Below, piece by piece: positions 35,442 to 43,848 of a DNA stretch of 64,000 nt. A program made the position numbers and the translations under genes. Under the pieces are notes generated by a model. The model was not told the origin of the DNA. It saw only the letters and a program-made list of their open reading frames with translations, and ran no database searches. The stretch's first letter is position 1. Each line of letters starts with the position of its first letter. The DNA comes from Bacteriovoracaceae bacterium UBA3083 (GTDB lineage Bacteria; Bdellovibrionota; Bacteriovoracia; Bacteriovoracales; Bacteriovoracaceae). The stretch spans positions 791,673 to 855,672 of the forward strand of contig DFBJ01000009.1 of the NCBI GenBank assembly GCA_002366565.1, written 5' to 3'.

Positions 35442-35917
35442 ACCTGTGTTCCATTTGTATTAATATCTTTTACAATATCCTTAATTGGACAAAGCTTATT
35501 AGTATCACTGAATTCCTCTCCAAAGAGTAACTCTTGAATAGATAAGGAATTTAAAAATTGATTTAGTTTTTCACTTAGCGTGCTCATTGGATTTACAATA
35601 TTACAATCACAGTGCAGCTCGCAGAGACCTTTATTTGTTTGGCAGATAGATTTAACTTCTTTAGCTTCAATCATTCTTGCAAGTGTAAGGTAGCTAATTT
35701 GAGATAGGTCAGTACTAACTGTGTAACCACCTTTTATTCCCTTAACTGACGTTAAGATATTATGCGAGTTCATCACTTGCATAACTTTGGCAGTTGTATC
35801 AAAAGGAGTCTTAAAGTGATCGCATATTTCACGTGCACTTGTAAGTTCACCACCTTTTTCAACCATAAATTTTAACGCCATTAAAGCGTATTCGACTTTT
35901 TTATTAACTTTAAGCAT
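35438..35917 (-). CDS. Rrf2-family Fe-S-sensing regulator (IscR/SufR type)
   Basis: A 159-residue DNA-binding protein. The N-terminal winged helix-turn-helix (about 1-75) contains KVEYALMAL and the wing GIKGGYTV. A cysteine-rich loop has C92, C99, C103 and C105; IscR binds its [2Fe-2S] cluster through cysteines at nearly the same positions (92, 98, 104). It is the first gene of the suf operon and overlaps sufB by four bases. By analogy it senses cluster supply and autoregulates the operon, repressing it when clusters are plentiful. An operator was not confidently located in the upstream 211-base region. Confidence 0.93.
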   Translation of the reverse strand: MLKVNKKVEYALMALKFMVEKGGELTSAREICDHFKTPFDTTAKVMQVMNSHNILTSVKGIKGGYTVSTDLSQISYLTLARMIEAKEVKSICQTNKGLCELHCDCNIVNPMSTLSEKLNQFLNSLSIQELLFGEEFSDTNKLCPIKDIVKDINTNGTQV

Positions 35918-36128
35918 TTGCTATCCTAAGTTATTAAAATCTATAAATTTCAATTAATTAGACACATATACCTCTAAATAAGTTAAAAAGAAACCTATAT
36001 CAATCATTATGGCTTAAAATATACGTTAAAATTTGACTTATTTTGTTTGAGGGCCCAAATAAAATTGAATATTTCCTTTTTTCAGTATGTTATGATGTAG
36101 AAAAATGAAGCTACTTTAAGGAGTAGAT

Positions 36129-36890
36129 GTGGAATTTAGGCTTATCTTTTTTATATTTGTACTCGTGAGTTTTAGTGTTTTGGAGTCATATCTAACTCGA
36201 AGGCCCAATTACCTTGGTTCTGTGAGAAAGGTTTCCAATGCTCTTCTTCTAGTTATTGGAACAGTTTGTTCTCTTCTTTTCTTTAAGGTGACTCCACTGG
36301 CCGTTAGCTCTTTTGCTAAAGAGCAGGGGATTGGTCTTTTTAATTTATGGAATATTTCTTGGTGGATAGAGATGCTTGTAGGGGTTGTTCTCTTAGATTT
36401 TATAATCTATTGGCAACATAGATATTTTCACTATTCAAAATTCTTTTGGAAGTTTCACCGTGTTCATCACTTGGATAGTTTTTTAGATGCTTCAACTGCC
36501 TTGAGGTTTCATCCAATAGAGATCGTCTTTTCTTTATTAATTAAGGCTGGGTTTGTTCTCTTACTAGGTCTTTCTGTAAATACAGTCTTGCTCTTTGAGA
36601 TTATCCTAAGCTCTATGGCAATTTTTAATCATGCAAATATTCAACTTCCTGTTAGGGTTGAAGAGTTACTTCGCCGCTTTGTCGTTACTCCTAACTTTCA
36701 TGTGATTCATCACCACCCAGACATGGATAAGCATAACTCGAATTACGGCTTTAATCTCTCTATTTGGGATTATCTATTTAAGAGTTACTCTGAAGACAAA
36801 TCTTATGATTTTAAGAAATTTGATTGTGGTCTTGAAGGCGAGAGGGAAGATACCTTAAAGGGAATGCTGATGAGTCCCTTTAAGAAATAA
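36129..36890 (+). CDS. fatty acid hydroxylase / sterol desaturase family membrane enzyme
   Basis: A 253-residue integral membrane di-iron enzyme starting with GTG after AAGGAG. Hydrophobic segments lie at about 3-20, 37-55 and 80-96, with another pair at about 133-165. The histidine clusters are HRYFH (97-101), HRVHH (110-114), H128 and, near the C-terminus, FHVIHHHPDMDKHNSNYG, matching the family's metal-binding pattern. Relatives hydroxylate or desaturate fatty acids, sterols or carotenoids with oxygen. The substrate cannot be predicted from the gene order; modification of membrane lipids is most likely. It is divergent from the suf operon. Confidence 0.9.
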   Translation: MEFRLIFFIFVLVSFSVLESYLTRRPNYLGSVRKVSNALLLVIGTVCSLLFFKVTPLAVSSFAKEQGIGLFNLWNISWWIEMLVGVVLLDFIIYWQHRYFHYSKFFWKFHRVHHLDSFLDASTALRFHPIEIVFSLLIKAGFVLLLGLSVNTVLLFEIILSSMAIFNHANIQLPVRVEELLRRFVVTPNFHVIHHHPDMDKHNSNYGFNLSIWDYLFKSYSEDKSYDFKKFDCGLEGEREDTLKGMLMSPFKK

Positions 36891-36893
36891 TCT

Positions 36894-37142
36894 TTAGGCT
36901 GCTGTTCTGTGTTGTTCTTGAGCGTATTGTTGACCCATGTACTGATAAAGTAAGAAATCTAAGGTCTTGTCTTCGTATAGCTTAATAAAGCTTTCAATAA
37001 CACATATCTCAAGCATTTCACTTCTAAGTGATGGTGCTTGTTCTTTTTGTAACTGTACTAGGTAGTCAAAATCTATTTGAGTAGAATTTGAGTTCGTATG
37101 TTTTTCAATTCTTGATAAAATTTGTGATTTTAATTGTGACAT
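36894..37142 (-). CDS. small helical protein of unknown function
   Basis: An 82-residue soluble protein with no signal peptide. It is mostly predicted helix, with acidic and glutamine-rich segments (LVQLQKEQAP, YMGQQYAQEQ). The ATG is preceded by CAGGAGAC, a strong ribosome site. A sigma-28-like promoter on the same strand at 37204-37230 and a leader of about 55 bases with two hairpins precede it. The promoter hints at production in motile cells. It could be a small regulator, chaperone or anti-sigma-like factor, but no family was recognised. It ends three bases from the convergent hydroxylase gene. Confidence 0.7.
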   Translation of the reverse strand: MSQLKSQILSRIEKHTNSNSTQIDFDYLVQLQKEQAPSLRSEMLEICVIESFIKLYEDKTLDFLLYQYMGQQYAQEQHRTAA

Positions 37143-37203
37143 TTTGTCTCCTGAGCGTCTTGCATAATCATTGTCTACTGAGTAGACCGAGTACTTTCTG
37201 TAC

Positions 37204-37230
37204 TTATCGGAAAAAAGTTAAGAAAATTAA
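37204..37230 (-). promoter_or_regulatory. sigma-28-like promoter of the 82-residue protein gene
   Basis: On the minus strand TTAATTTT, an exact 11-base spacer and TCCGATAA match the consensus at 13 of 16 positions. Two hairpins follow in the leader: CCGA-GTAC / GTAC-TCGG and GTCTAC / GTAGAC. Confidence 0.6.
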
Positions 37231-37338
37231 TCTACAGAGTAGTTGATTAACAATTTTCTTTGGTATTATAGTCTATTCTACAGAAATTTCACTACTAATT
37301 TATAAATAGCTAGAATCAAATAATAAGATAGGTAATTA

Positions 37339-38229
37339 ATGATCCCTTTTGCTAGTTTGGCCGACAAGAAAATGGCCGACAAAATAACTTCAGAAATTAA
37401 GAAGCAAGGTATTTTTATTGAAGTACATAAGCTTGAAGAAGAATATGTACTAAGTGTACTGAAGGAAGAAGATGTAGAAAAGGCCCTCGATATTTACCGT
37501 GTCATGTTAGGTTTACCTCGCCAGTTTAAGCCATCAAAAGAGTGGAGTGAAATACAAGCAATTCCAATGGGATTAACTACTAAAGTTGTAATTGCATTTT
37601 GTGTTGTTGTTTATATTTTAAATTCTTTCAATATTCTTCCTGAGTTATATTCAGTAATGAAAATCTCAGCAAATAATAATCTTGAATTAGCTGAAATTCG
37701 TAGTGGGCAGTATTGGAGATTAGTAACCCCTATATTTTTACACTTTGGTTTCATGCATATCTTATTCAATATGCTATGGATGAAAGATCTAGGAAAAATT
37801 ATTGAGAAAGAAAAGTCTTCTAACTTTCTTTTAATATTTATATTAATCGTAGGTACGATTTCTAATTTTTCACAATTCTTAATTTCAGGTCCTAATTTTG
37901 GAGGGATGAGTGGAGTCGTATACGGCCTACTTGGTTATCTATGGATGTATAAGCGAATAAATTCTGAAGCAAAGTTCTCCCTCCCAAAGAGTGATGTTGT
38001 ACTGATGGTAGGTTGGTTTTTTCTTTGTCTAATGGGTGTCTTTGTCTTTTCGATAGCAAATATGGCCCATGCTGTAGGTCTTACTCTTGGAATGGTTTTA
38101 GGCATATATTATGGAGTTCAGGACTCATCAGAAAATTCTAATCTTAAGGATGTAGTTCTATTTTCAATTCTTGCAATTGCTTTACCTGTTATCACTTGGG
38201 GTGTGGAATATATTAAAGCCTTGGTATAA
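37339..38229 (+). CDS. glpG: GlpG-like rhomboid intramembrane serine protease
   Basis: A 296-residue protease. Residues 1-60 form a soluble domain like the cytoplasmic N-terminal domain of E. coli GlpG. Six or so transmembrane helices follow from residue 80. The active-site serine is S191 in GGMSGVVYG and the catalytic histidine is H244 in NMAHAVG; H140 and N144 in HILFN match the oxyanion-supporting residues. WR at 126-127 begins the L1 loop region. Rhomboids cleave transmembrane helices of other proteins within the membrane. The natural substrate is unknown. The gene appears to be monocistronic. Confidence 0.94.
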   Translation: MIPFASLADKKMADKITSEIKKQGIFIEVHKLEEEYVLSVLKEEDVEKALDIYRVMLGLPRQFKPSKEWSEIQAIPMGLTTKVVIAFCVVVYILNSFNILPELYSVMKISANNNLELAEIRSGQYWRLVTPIFLHFGFMHILFNMLWMKDLGKIIEKEKSSNFLLIFILIVGTISNFSQFLISGPNFGGMSGVVYGLLGYLWMYKRINSEAKFSLPKSDVVLMVGWFFLCLMGVFVFSIANMAHAVGLTLGMVLGIYYGVQDSSENSNLKDVVLFSILAIALPVITWGVEYIKALV

Positions 38230-38268
38230 TATATCGTAATATCAATTAGTTAATTCAATATCTTAAAC

Positions 38269-38295
38269 TAAAGTAAAAAGGTCGGATAACCGAAA
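38269..38295 (+). promoter_or_regulatory. sigma-28-like promoter of the giant secreted protein gene
   Basis: TAAAGTAA (38269-38276), an exact 11-base spacer and AACCGAAA (38288-38295) match the consensus at 12 of 16 positions. A seven-base-pair hairpin, TAGTAGA / TCTACTA, follows in the leader. Confidence 0.55.
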
Positions 38296-38345
38296 AGTAG
38301 TAGAGAGAAATCTACTAATTATGGTAGCCGAGAGAGAATTTTAGT

Positions 38346-41300
38346 TTGAAGATAAAGAATTCACTTCTTATTCTATTCATATTTTTATTAAGTGTCGTTC
38401 CGACGCTAGCGCATAAGTTAATGCATGAAACGTATGACACCTCAAAGAAAGTTGCGAAGGCAGTTTATCTAGATGAATCTACTGGAAGCCTTATTGTTCA
38501 AAAGTATGATCTCTCAGATAGTGATATTGTCCCACCGAGTTTTAGATTCCCAAAGGAAGTAAAGTCATTTGGAAGTATTTATCACCCTGTATCTAATCTC
38601 AGACCTGAAATTAAAGAAGAGAAAACTGTAATAGATCTAGGTATGTCTAGCCCTGCAATTCAAACTGAACTTGAAAAAGAAATGAGTCTCTCAAGAGAGG
38701 ATGGAACAGAGGTTATGCAAAAGGTTAATCTAGACCTTTATAAGAATAACAAAAACAAAGTTATCTCTAACGGCACTGGTGGCCCTAAGAGTGGATTTGC
38801 TATTGTTTCTGATATGAGTGGAAAACTTGTATTCGCTAAAGGGATGAAGCAAAAGTCCATCCTTCCTGGCCGAATTTCCTTTCCACAGGATCTTGTTGAT
38901 TCATTGACTTCGAAAAGTACAAAGACAATTGATATAAGTACTCCTGGAAATATTGAAAAATCTCTTAATAGTTTATCTTCAACAATGGACAAGTTTGACT
39001 TTAGTCATAAGCAAAAAGAGCTCATCGTTGATGAACTAAATAAGAAGAAACAAAGTTTAGATAAGAAAATCTCAAGTATGAGCCTGGTGAAATCTACTCT
39101 TGTTAATGGTGAAAAGAGGGAGTTATTTTTTAATTTTGATGATGGTTCGTTTTATTTAAGGACTTCGAAGAATAATGTCATTACTGATGATGAATTTTAT
39201 CCTCTGATTGATGATAAAAACTTAGAGGATCTAAAGAAGAAATTGAATAGGCTAAGTTTATATAATGAGAAAGATTTCGAAGAGACCTTTGATGAATTCT
39301 ATATAAGCAGCTGTGAAGGCCTTGAGGAACTTTCGAGTCTTCTTCCTGATCTTGATTCGAATATTGCAAATATATTAAAAGTGAATGATAAGGTGTGGGG
39401 AAGCTATTTAGAGAATGCTGTCTCTAATAGACCTATTGTCCTTGAAGATGGTGGTATGATCGTTGCCGTTTCTGCTTTAAATGACTCTCACAATTTAAAA
39501 ATAGAGCTCGGTGAAGATGGTAGAATTAATAAACTACAATTTTTAGATAAAGAGAAGGCCTCTAAAGACGGACTTCAGATAAAAACTATTAATGAGAATG
39601 GCGAGAAGTATTTTAAAGTTATCGCTATAGACAAATTTAATAATAGTGAAATCGATCAGTTTTTCTTTGATGTTGAAAATGATGCTAAGGGTGATCAAAA
39701 TATTGCTATCTATGTTAGAGGCAATGGAGAGAATAAAGAAATATATGACAAGAACACATATGGAATTTCTCTATCTGGAAAGAAAATAACCTCTGCTAAG
39801 AAAAGAGTACACCTCTCATCTTCACGAGAAGACTCTTATCCAACAGATGTACGTAGAGGAAGTGGGCAAGGAGTAAAAACATTCTTCTTTAAGAACTTCT
39901 TTAGTCTTGAGGCGAAGAGAGAAAAACTGGCAGATGAAGTAAGAAGTGCCGTTAATTCACAAATTGGTTCTATCAATAAAGATGGTAAAGAATATTTAAA
40001 TAAAAAAGAGATAAATAGTATTATTTTAAACATTGTAGGTGATGTTGAAAAAGATATTCCAAAGTTAAGTGCAAATATTTCAAAAATTACTGCAAAGACC
40101 TATGAACATTCCTATAAGAACTTTGTCTCAAATATTGTTCCTAAGATGATTAGTGAGATTGTTCCTGGAGAGTCTCAGGACTTTTATGACGAAGTGACAA
40201 AGACCTCAATGGAAGGTTTAGATCGTTGTTTAGAAAAATCATCTTCAAAGTCTAATGAAAAAGCCGCTGAAAAATGTATGGACACCTATGTTAAAGAAGC
40301 TCCAGTTCTAATCGGAATGGAGGTGATGAAATATCAGCTCATACAAAACGATCAAGAAGCTCTTATTGATACAACTTTAAGTGAGTACACAAAGTGTATC
40401 AAGGAACATTATGATCTTACTGAAGACATGTCATTTGTTAAAGGTTGTATCTTTAAAGCTATGTTTACAGCTGTAGATAAAGATCTAGAAAAGCTTGTTT
40501 CTATATCCCTAAAGAAAATGCAAGAGGATTACAAGAAAAATGGGAAAGATATTGATCTTGATATTAGTAAAAATATCTTAACTGAAGCTAGAAGAGATGT
40601 GAGAAGTTGTTACAAGAAGAAAGGCTATATTAATCCTACTAAATTTAAAGACAATTATAATCAAAAAAAGCTCAATAGTATTGAGACTGAAGAATTTAAA
40701 AATGACTTACTTTCATGTTCATCTAAGATAGAGCAAAAAGTAGGTCGCAGTGTTACTAGTCGTCTCGTCAGCTTTGAACTCGATGCTATGGATATAGAAG
40801 GAGAGGACAAAAATCAAATTAGAGAAAATACTATTACCAAAGGGTATGACAACTGTATAAAAATTCAAAATGGGATTGAAGAAAGACTTTCAGTAAAGGG
40901 AGAATTTTATAAGGTAGAAGCTGCAAAGTGTACAGATCTTGTAACAATGACTGCATCGGATCAAGTTATAACAAATACTCTTAGAGATAAGCTTGGCAAG
41001 GATGTTTGGGATACTCTTTCTAAGAAAGATGAAGCTCCGCATATTATGTGTTTTGATGATTTACGCTCGAGTGGAAGAGATGAATTATTTGGGAGCACAA
41101 AAGAAGGTCAATATTTTGAACAAGAGTCTGCAAGATGTCTAAAGAAGAGTGTTGTATGGGCTGCTTATTACCTAGGTGAAAAAGAATTATCAAGTATTTT
41201 TAAAAATGATCCTCTCTATAGAAATGTAAAGTTAACAAAAGCAAGGAAAGAATTCTACGCAAAAAAGATTCAAAGCTGCTTTGAAGAGCAATTGAAAAAA

Positions 41301-43817
41301 TACAACTCAATTAGCTCGGTATCGGAATCTCTAGAGGATATTCAAGCCCAGTGTACTGTTAGTCTCGTAATGAGCGATGAAGCAAGTAAGGATATTTTGA
41401 TTCCTGTTGTTGCAGGTATTTTAGAAGATAGTGATGTTGATTCAAGCATTATAGATAAAACTAAGTCGGAAATTGTAGAGAAGATGAGAAAAAGAGTCTT
41501 CACTATCCTTTCAGATAAAAAACTCAACCTTGATGAAGTCGTTAGTGAGTTTAAAAACATTCAAGGTGAGGCCACGTATATTGTTGCTAACCAAACAATC
41601 AAAAAATATGTTCATGATTTAATTCCTGGAAGTGGAGCAGATGCTTTAGCTAATGAGCTAGAGAAGACGTTATTTGAAGGAGAACATGACTACAAACAAA
41701 AACTACTAACTGCGAAAAATAAAGATGAAATAGACGAAGTCGTCAATTCTATAACCGAATCTGCAGCGATAGAGTTAACTGGACACGCAACGAGGTCAGA
41801 AGGACTTAACTTACTCGAAAAAGGTCTTCTAAAATCTAATGATGAAGTTGAAATGATGGCGAGTAGTGCTAGCTTAACTATGGAACAATGTTTGAAGAAT
41901 AGAAAACCTGATCAAGACTTAAAAGTTTATTTAGATCAGTGTGTTTCAGAGGTTAAGACATCTGTCACATATGATGTATTTTCTGATCAGCTTCGTGGAG
42001 TGTTGAATGGTGATGACTATGCAAGTGCATTTACGGATCAAGAAAGAAAAGAAATTTATGAAAAATTTATTAATAGTGAATTTAGAAATGATATAGATCA
42101 GGCATATAAAGACGACAGTTTAGAAAAATTACAGTCAAAATTTACTCTCTCAGCGACCAGTATTATTGGTGAAAAAGTTCTTAAGAAATCAATTGCTGAT
42201 ATTTATGTGGGCGATATAAAAGAATCTTCACCATCCTATAATGAAAAAATTGAAGATTCTGCCGTTGTTGCTAATAAGGCCAATAATATTCTTCAAAGTT
42301 GTTTAGTTTCAAGTGATGCAAGTAGTGATCTATGTATTAATAAAGCTAGGTTGACGGCTACTTCACTTGTTTTTAAAGATAAGATAAAACCCTTGTTTGA
42401 GCTCTTAAGTAATAACTTTGAAACTCAACAAGAGCTTAGTAATAAAGAAATCTCAAAGTTTGAAAAATGTGTGAATTCAAATTCTACTAACACAGATGAA
42501 TACACTGATATAGTGAACAGCTGTCTTATTGAATCTATAATTGAACTCGTACCATCTTTCACTGAGAGAGCTGAGGATACTAGTGTTCTTCTCTCTGAGC
42601 TCAACGAAAATTCAAGAGGAAAGTATAATAGCTGTATTCAAGAAGAGAAGAGTCAACTTATTGCTACTAATCAAGACTCACAATTAAAAACAAAAATAAG
42701 TGATGGCGAGTCATTCTGGATCGAATACTTCAGAGCATCTAGTGAAGATTCACAGAAGAGAGTAGATTGGGCAATAGAGACAGTTCAAAAGTGTGTTTTA
42801 AGTAATGTTCTACCTGAATTGATTAATACTATAGGCTCTTCTAGTGAGCTTAAGAATAAGCTTAGCTTATCTAAGTCTGAGCACGAATTTAGTCAGTCCA
42901 TATTGAAGAAAATTGAGAACTTTTCAAGAGATACCCTTGAAGGTGGACTTTGGTTAAAAGCTTCAGAGAAAGTTGGAAAGGAAAGCTCAAAAGAAGCTGA
43001 AGTTAAAATGATTAATACTTACTTAGATGACTACTTACCTATGTTAGGAGATTATCTTAAGAAGCTCCACTCTTATGATGATGAAGGTACTAAGTTATAT
43101 CTGGATAAGTTTTTAAATACTTTAAAAGGTGAGTTACAAAATAAAGGAGAGCTTTCTTTAGATGAGGTTAAAGAACTTCTATTAGAATCTAAGCTTATTG
43201 ACCTTATTATTGAGTCTGAAATATCTTCTTTCATTAAAATTGAAGCTAAGGAACCACTTAGTAAGGAAGGTGTTGGTTCAGAGACAATAGAGAAATTAGG
43301 TTCTAAAGAAATCATTGGAGAGATATTCAACTCTGAAGAAGGGAAGAAGTCTATTTCTGATATAAAGAATAACTTTATAAGGCCTATGTTAAACGGTGTT
43401 GGCGCTAAGGAAATACCTGAAAATATTGTTAAAGATGTGAAACACTTACTCGCAAAAGACACTCGCATGGGCGGTTTTGTTGAAACACTTGCTGGATCTA
43501 TTGTTCAAACGAATCTTGAAGAAAAGAAACCTCAAAACTTTGCAACATCAGGAATTGCATCAATTCTTGGGTTTGATAATAAAGACTTTAAATGGAGTAA
43601 CCTCAGAGAAAGAAAAAAAGAAGATACTTCTGATGATGAACAGCCTGTTAAGAAAGCAATTGAATATTTTGGTGACAAGATTCTTCTTCCTATATTATTA
43701 GATGAAGACCTTGGGACTGAGATAGAGAAAGGTATTTTTAATGACACTGAGGTAAAAGTTATTGATAAGCGCAAGGAAGAGTTTTCTGGAATAGTGGAAA
43801 ATCTAATGAAATTATAA
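38346..43817 (+). CDS. giant secreted protein with repeated cysteine-pair helical units
   Basis: An 1823-residue protein starting with TTG after GAGAGAG, with a signal peptide (about 1-22, ending TLA). Residues about 25-520 are mixed and beta-rich. From about 625 to 1485 there are ten units, each with a cysteine in an amphipathic helix (RC, KC, SC, NC or QC followed by a hydrophobic residue) and a second cysteine usually 10-35 residues later. First cysteines lie near 627, 683, 755, 837, 901, 978, 1182, 1319, 1375 and 1430. The C-terminal 300 residues are helical and cysteine-free. No known domain was recognised. It is probably exported and disulfide-bonded. A bidirectional terminator follows at once. 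Confidence 0.8.
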   Translation: MKIKNSLLILFIFLLSVVPTLAHKLMHETYDTSKKVAKAVYLDESTGSLIVQKYDLSDSDIVPPSFRFPKEVKSFGSIYHPVSNLRPEIKEEKTVIDLGMSSPAIQTELEKEMSLSREDGTEVMQKVNLDLYKNNKNKVISNGTGGPKSGFAIVSDMSGKLVFAKGMKQKSILPGRISFPQDLVDSLTSKSTKTIDISTPGNIEKSLNSLSSTMDKFDFSHKQKELIVDELNKKKQSLDKKISSMSLVKSTLVNGEKRELFFNFDDGSFYLRTSKNNVITDDEFYPLIDDKNLEDLKKKLNRLSLYNEKDFEETFDEFYISSCEGLEELSSLLPDLDSNIANILKVNDKVWGSYLENAVSNRPIVLEDGGMIVAVSALNDSHNLKIELGEDGRINKLQFLDKEKASKDGLQIKTINENGEKYFKVIAIDKFNNSEIDQFFFDVENDAKGDQNIAIYVRGNGENKEIYDKNTYGISLSGKKITSAKKRVHLSSSREDSYPTDVRRGSGQGVKTFFFKNFFSLEAKREKLADEVRSAVNSQIGSINKDGKEYLNKKEINSIILNIVGDVEKDIPKLSANISKITAKTYEHSYKNFVSNIVPKMISEIVPGESQDFYDEVTKTSMEGLDRCLEKSSSKSNEKAAEKCMDTYVKEAPVLIGMEVMKYQLIQNDQEALIDTTLSEYTKCIKEHYDLTEDMSFVKGCIFKAMFTAVDKDLEKLVSISLKKMQEDYKKNGKDIDLDISKNILTEARRDVRSCYKKKGYINPTKFKDNYNQKKLNSIETEEFKNDLLSCSSKIEQKVGRSVTSRLVSFELDAMDIEGEDKNQIRENTITKGYDNCIKIQNGIEERLSVKGEFYKVEAAKCTDLVTMTASDQVITNTLRDKLGKDVWDTLSKKDEAPHIMCFDDLRSSGRDELFGSTKEGQYFEQESARCLKKSVVWAAYYLGEKELSSIFKNDPLYRNVKLTKARKEFYAKKIQSCFEEQLKKYNSISSVSESLEDIQAQCTVSLVMSDEASKDILIPVVAGILEDSDVDSSIIDKTKSEIVEKMRKRVFTILSDKKLNLDEVVSEFKNIQGEATYIVANQTIKKYVHDLIPGSGADALANELEKTLFEGEHDYKQKLLTAKNKDEIDEVVNSITESAAIELTGHATRSEGLNLLEKGLLKSNDEVEMMASSASLTMEQCLKNRKPDQDLKVYLDQCVSEVKTSVTYDVFSDQLRGVLNGDDYASAFTDQERKEIYEKFINSEFRNDIDQAYKDDSLEKLQSKFTLSATSIIGEKVLKKSIADIYVGDIKESSPSYNEKIEDSAVVANKANNILQSCLVSSDASSDLCINKARLTATSLVFKDKIKPLFELLSNNFETQQELSNKEISKFEKCVNSNSTNTDEYTDIVNSCLIESIIELVPSFTERAEDTSVLLSELNENSRGKYNSCIQEEKSQLIATNQDSQLKTKISDGESFWIEYFRASSEDSQKRVDWAIETVQKCVLSNVLPELINTIGSSSELKNKLSLSKSEHEFSQSILKKIENFSRDTLEGGLWLKASEKVGKESSKEAEVKMINTYLDDYLPMLGDYLKKLHSYDDEGTKLYLDKFLNTLKGELQNKGELSLDEVKELLLESKLIDLIIESEISSFIKIEAKEPLSKEGVGSETIEKLGSKEIIGEIFNSEEGKKSISDIKNNFIRPMLNGVGAKEIPENIVKDVKHLLAKDTRMGGFVETLAGSIVQTNLEEKKPQNFATSGIASILGFDNKDFKWSNLRERKKEDTSDDEQPVKKAIEYFGDKILLPILLDEDLGTEIEKGIFNDTEVKVIDKRKEEFSGIVENLMKL

Positions 43818-43843
43818 AAGGCCTATTTTTATATAGGCCTTTT
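43816..43843. terminator. bidirectional terminator
   Basis: AAAAGGCCTAT pairs with ATAGGCCTTTT around a six-base loop, starting at the stop codon of the giant gene. It serves that gene and, on the other strand, argS. Confidence 0.85.
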
Positions 43844-43848
43844 ATTTA

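Noticed and set aside
38281..38345. Possible c-di-GMP (GEMM) riboswitch upstream of the giant gene
   Set aside because: A GGTAGCCG segment resembles part of the motif, but the conserved GGCAAACC and GCAAAGCC cores are absent.
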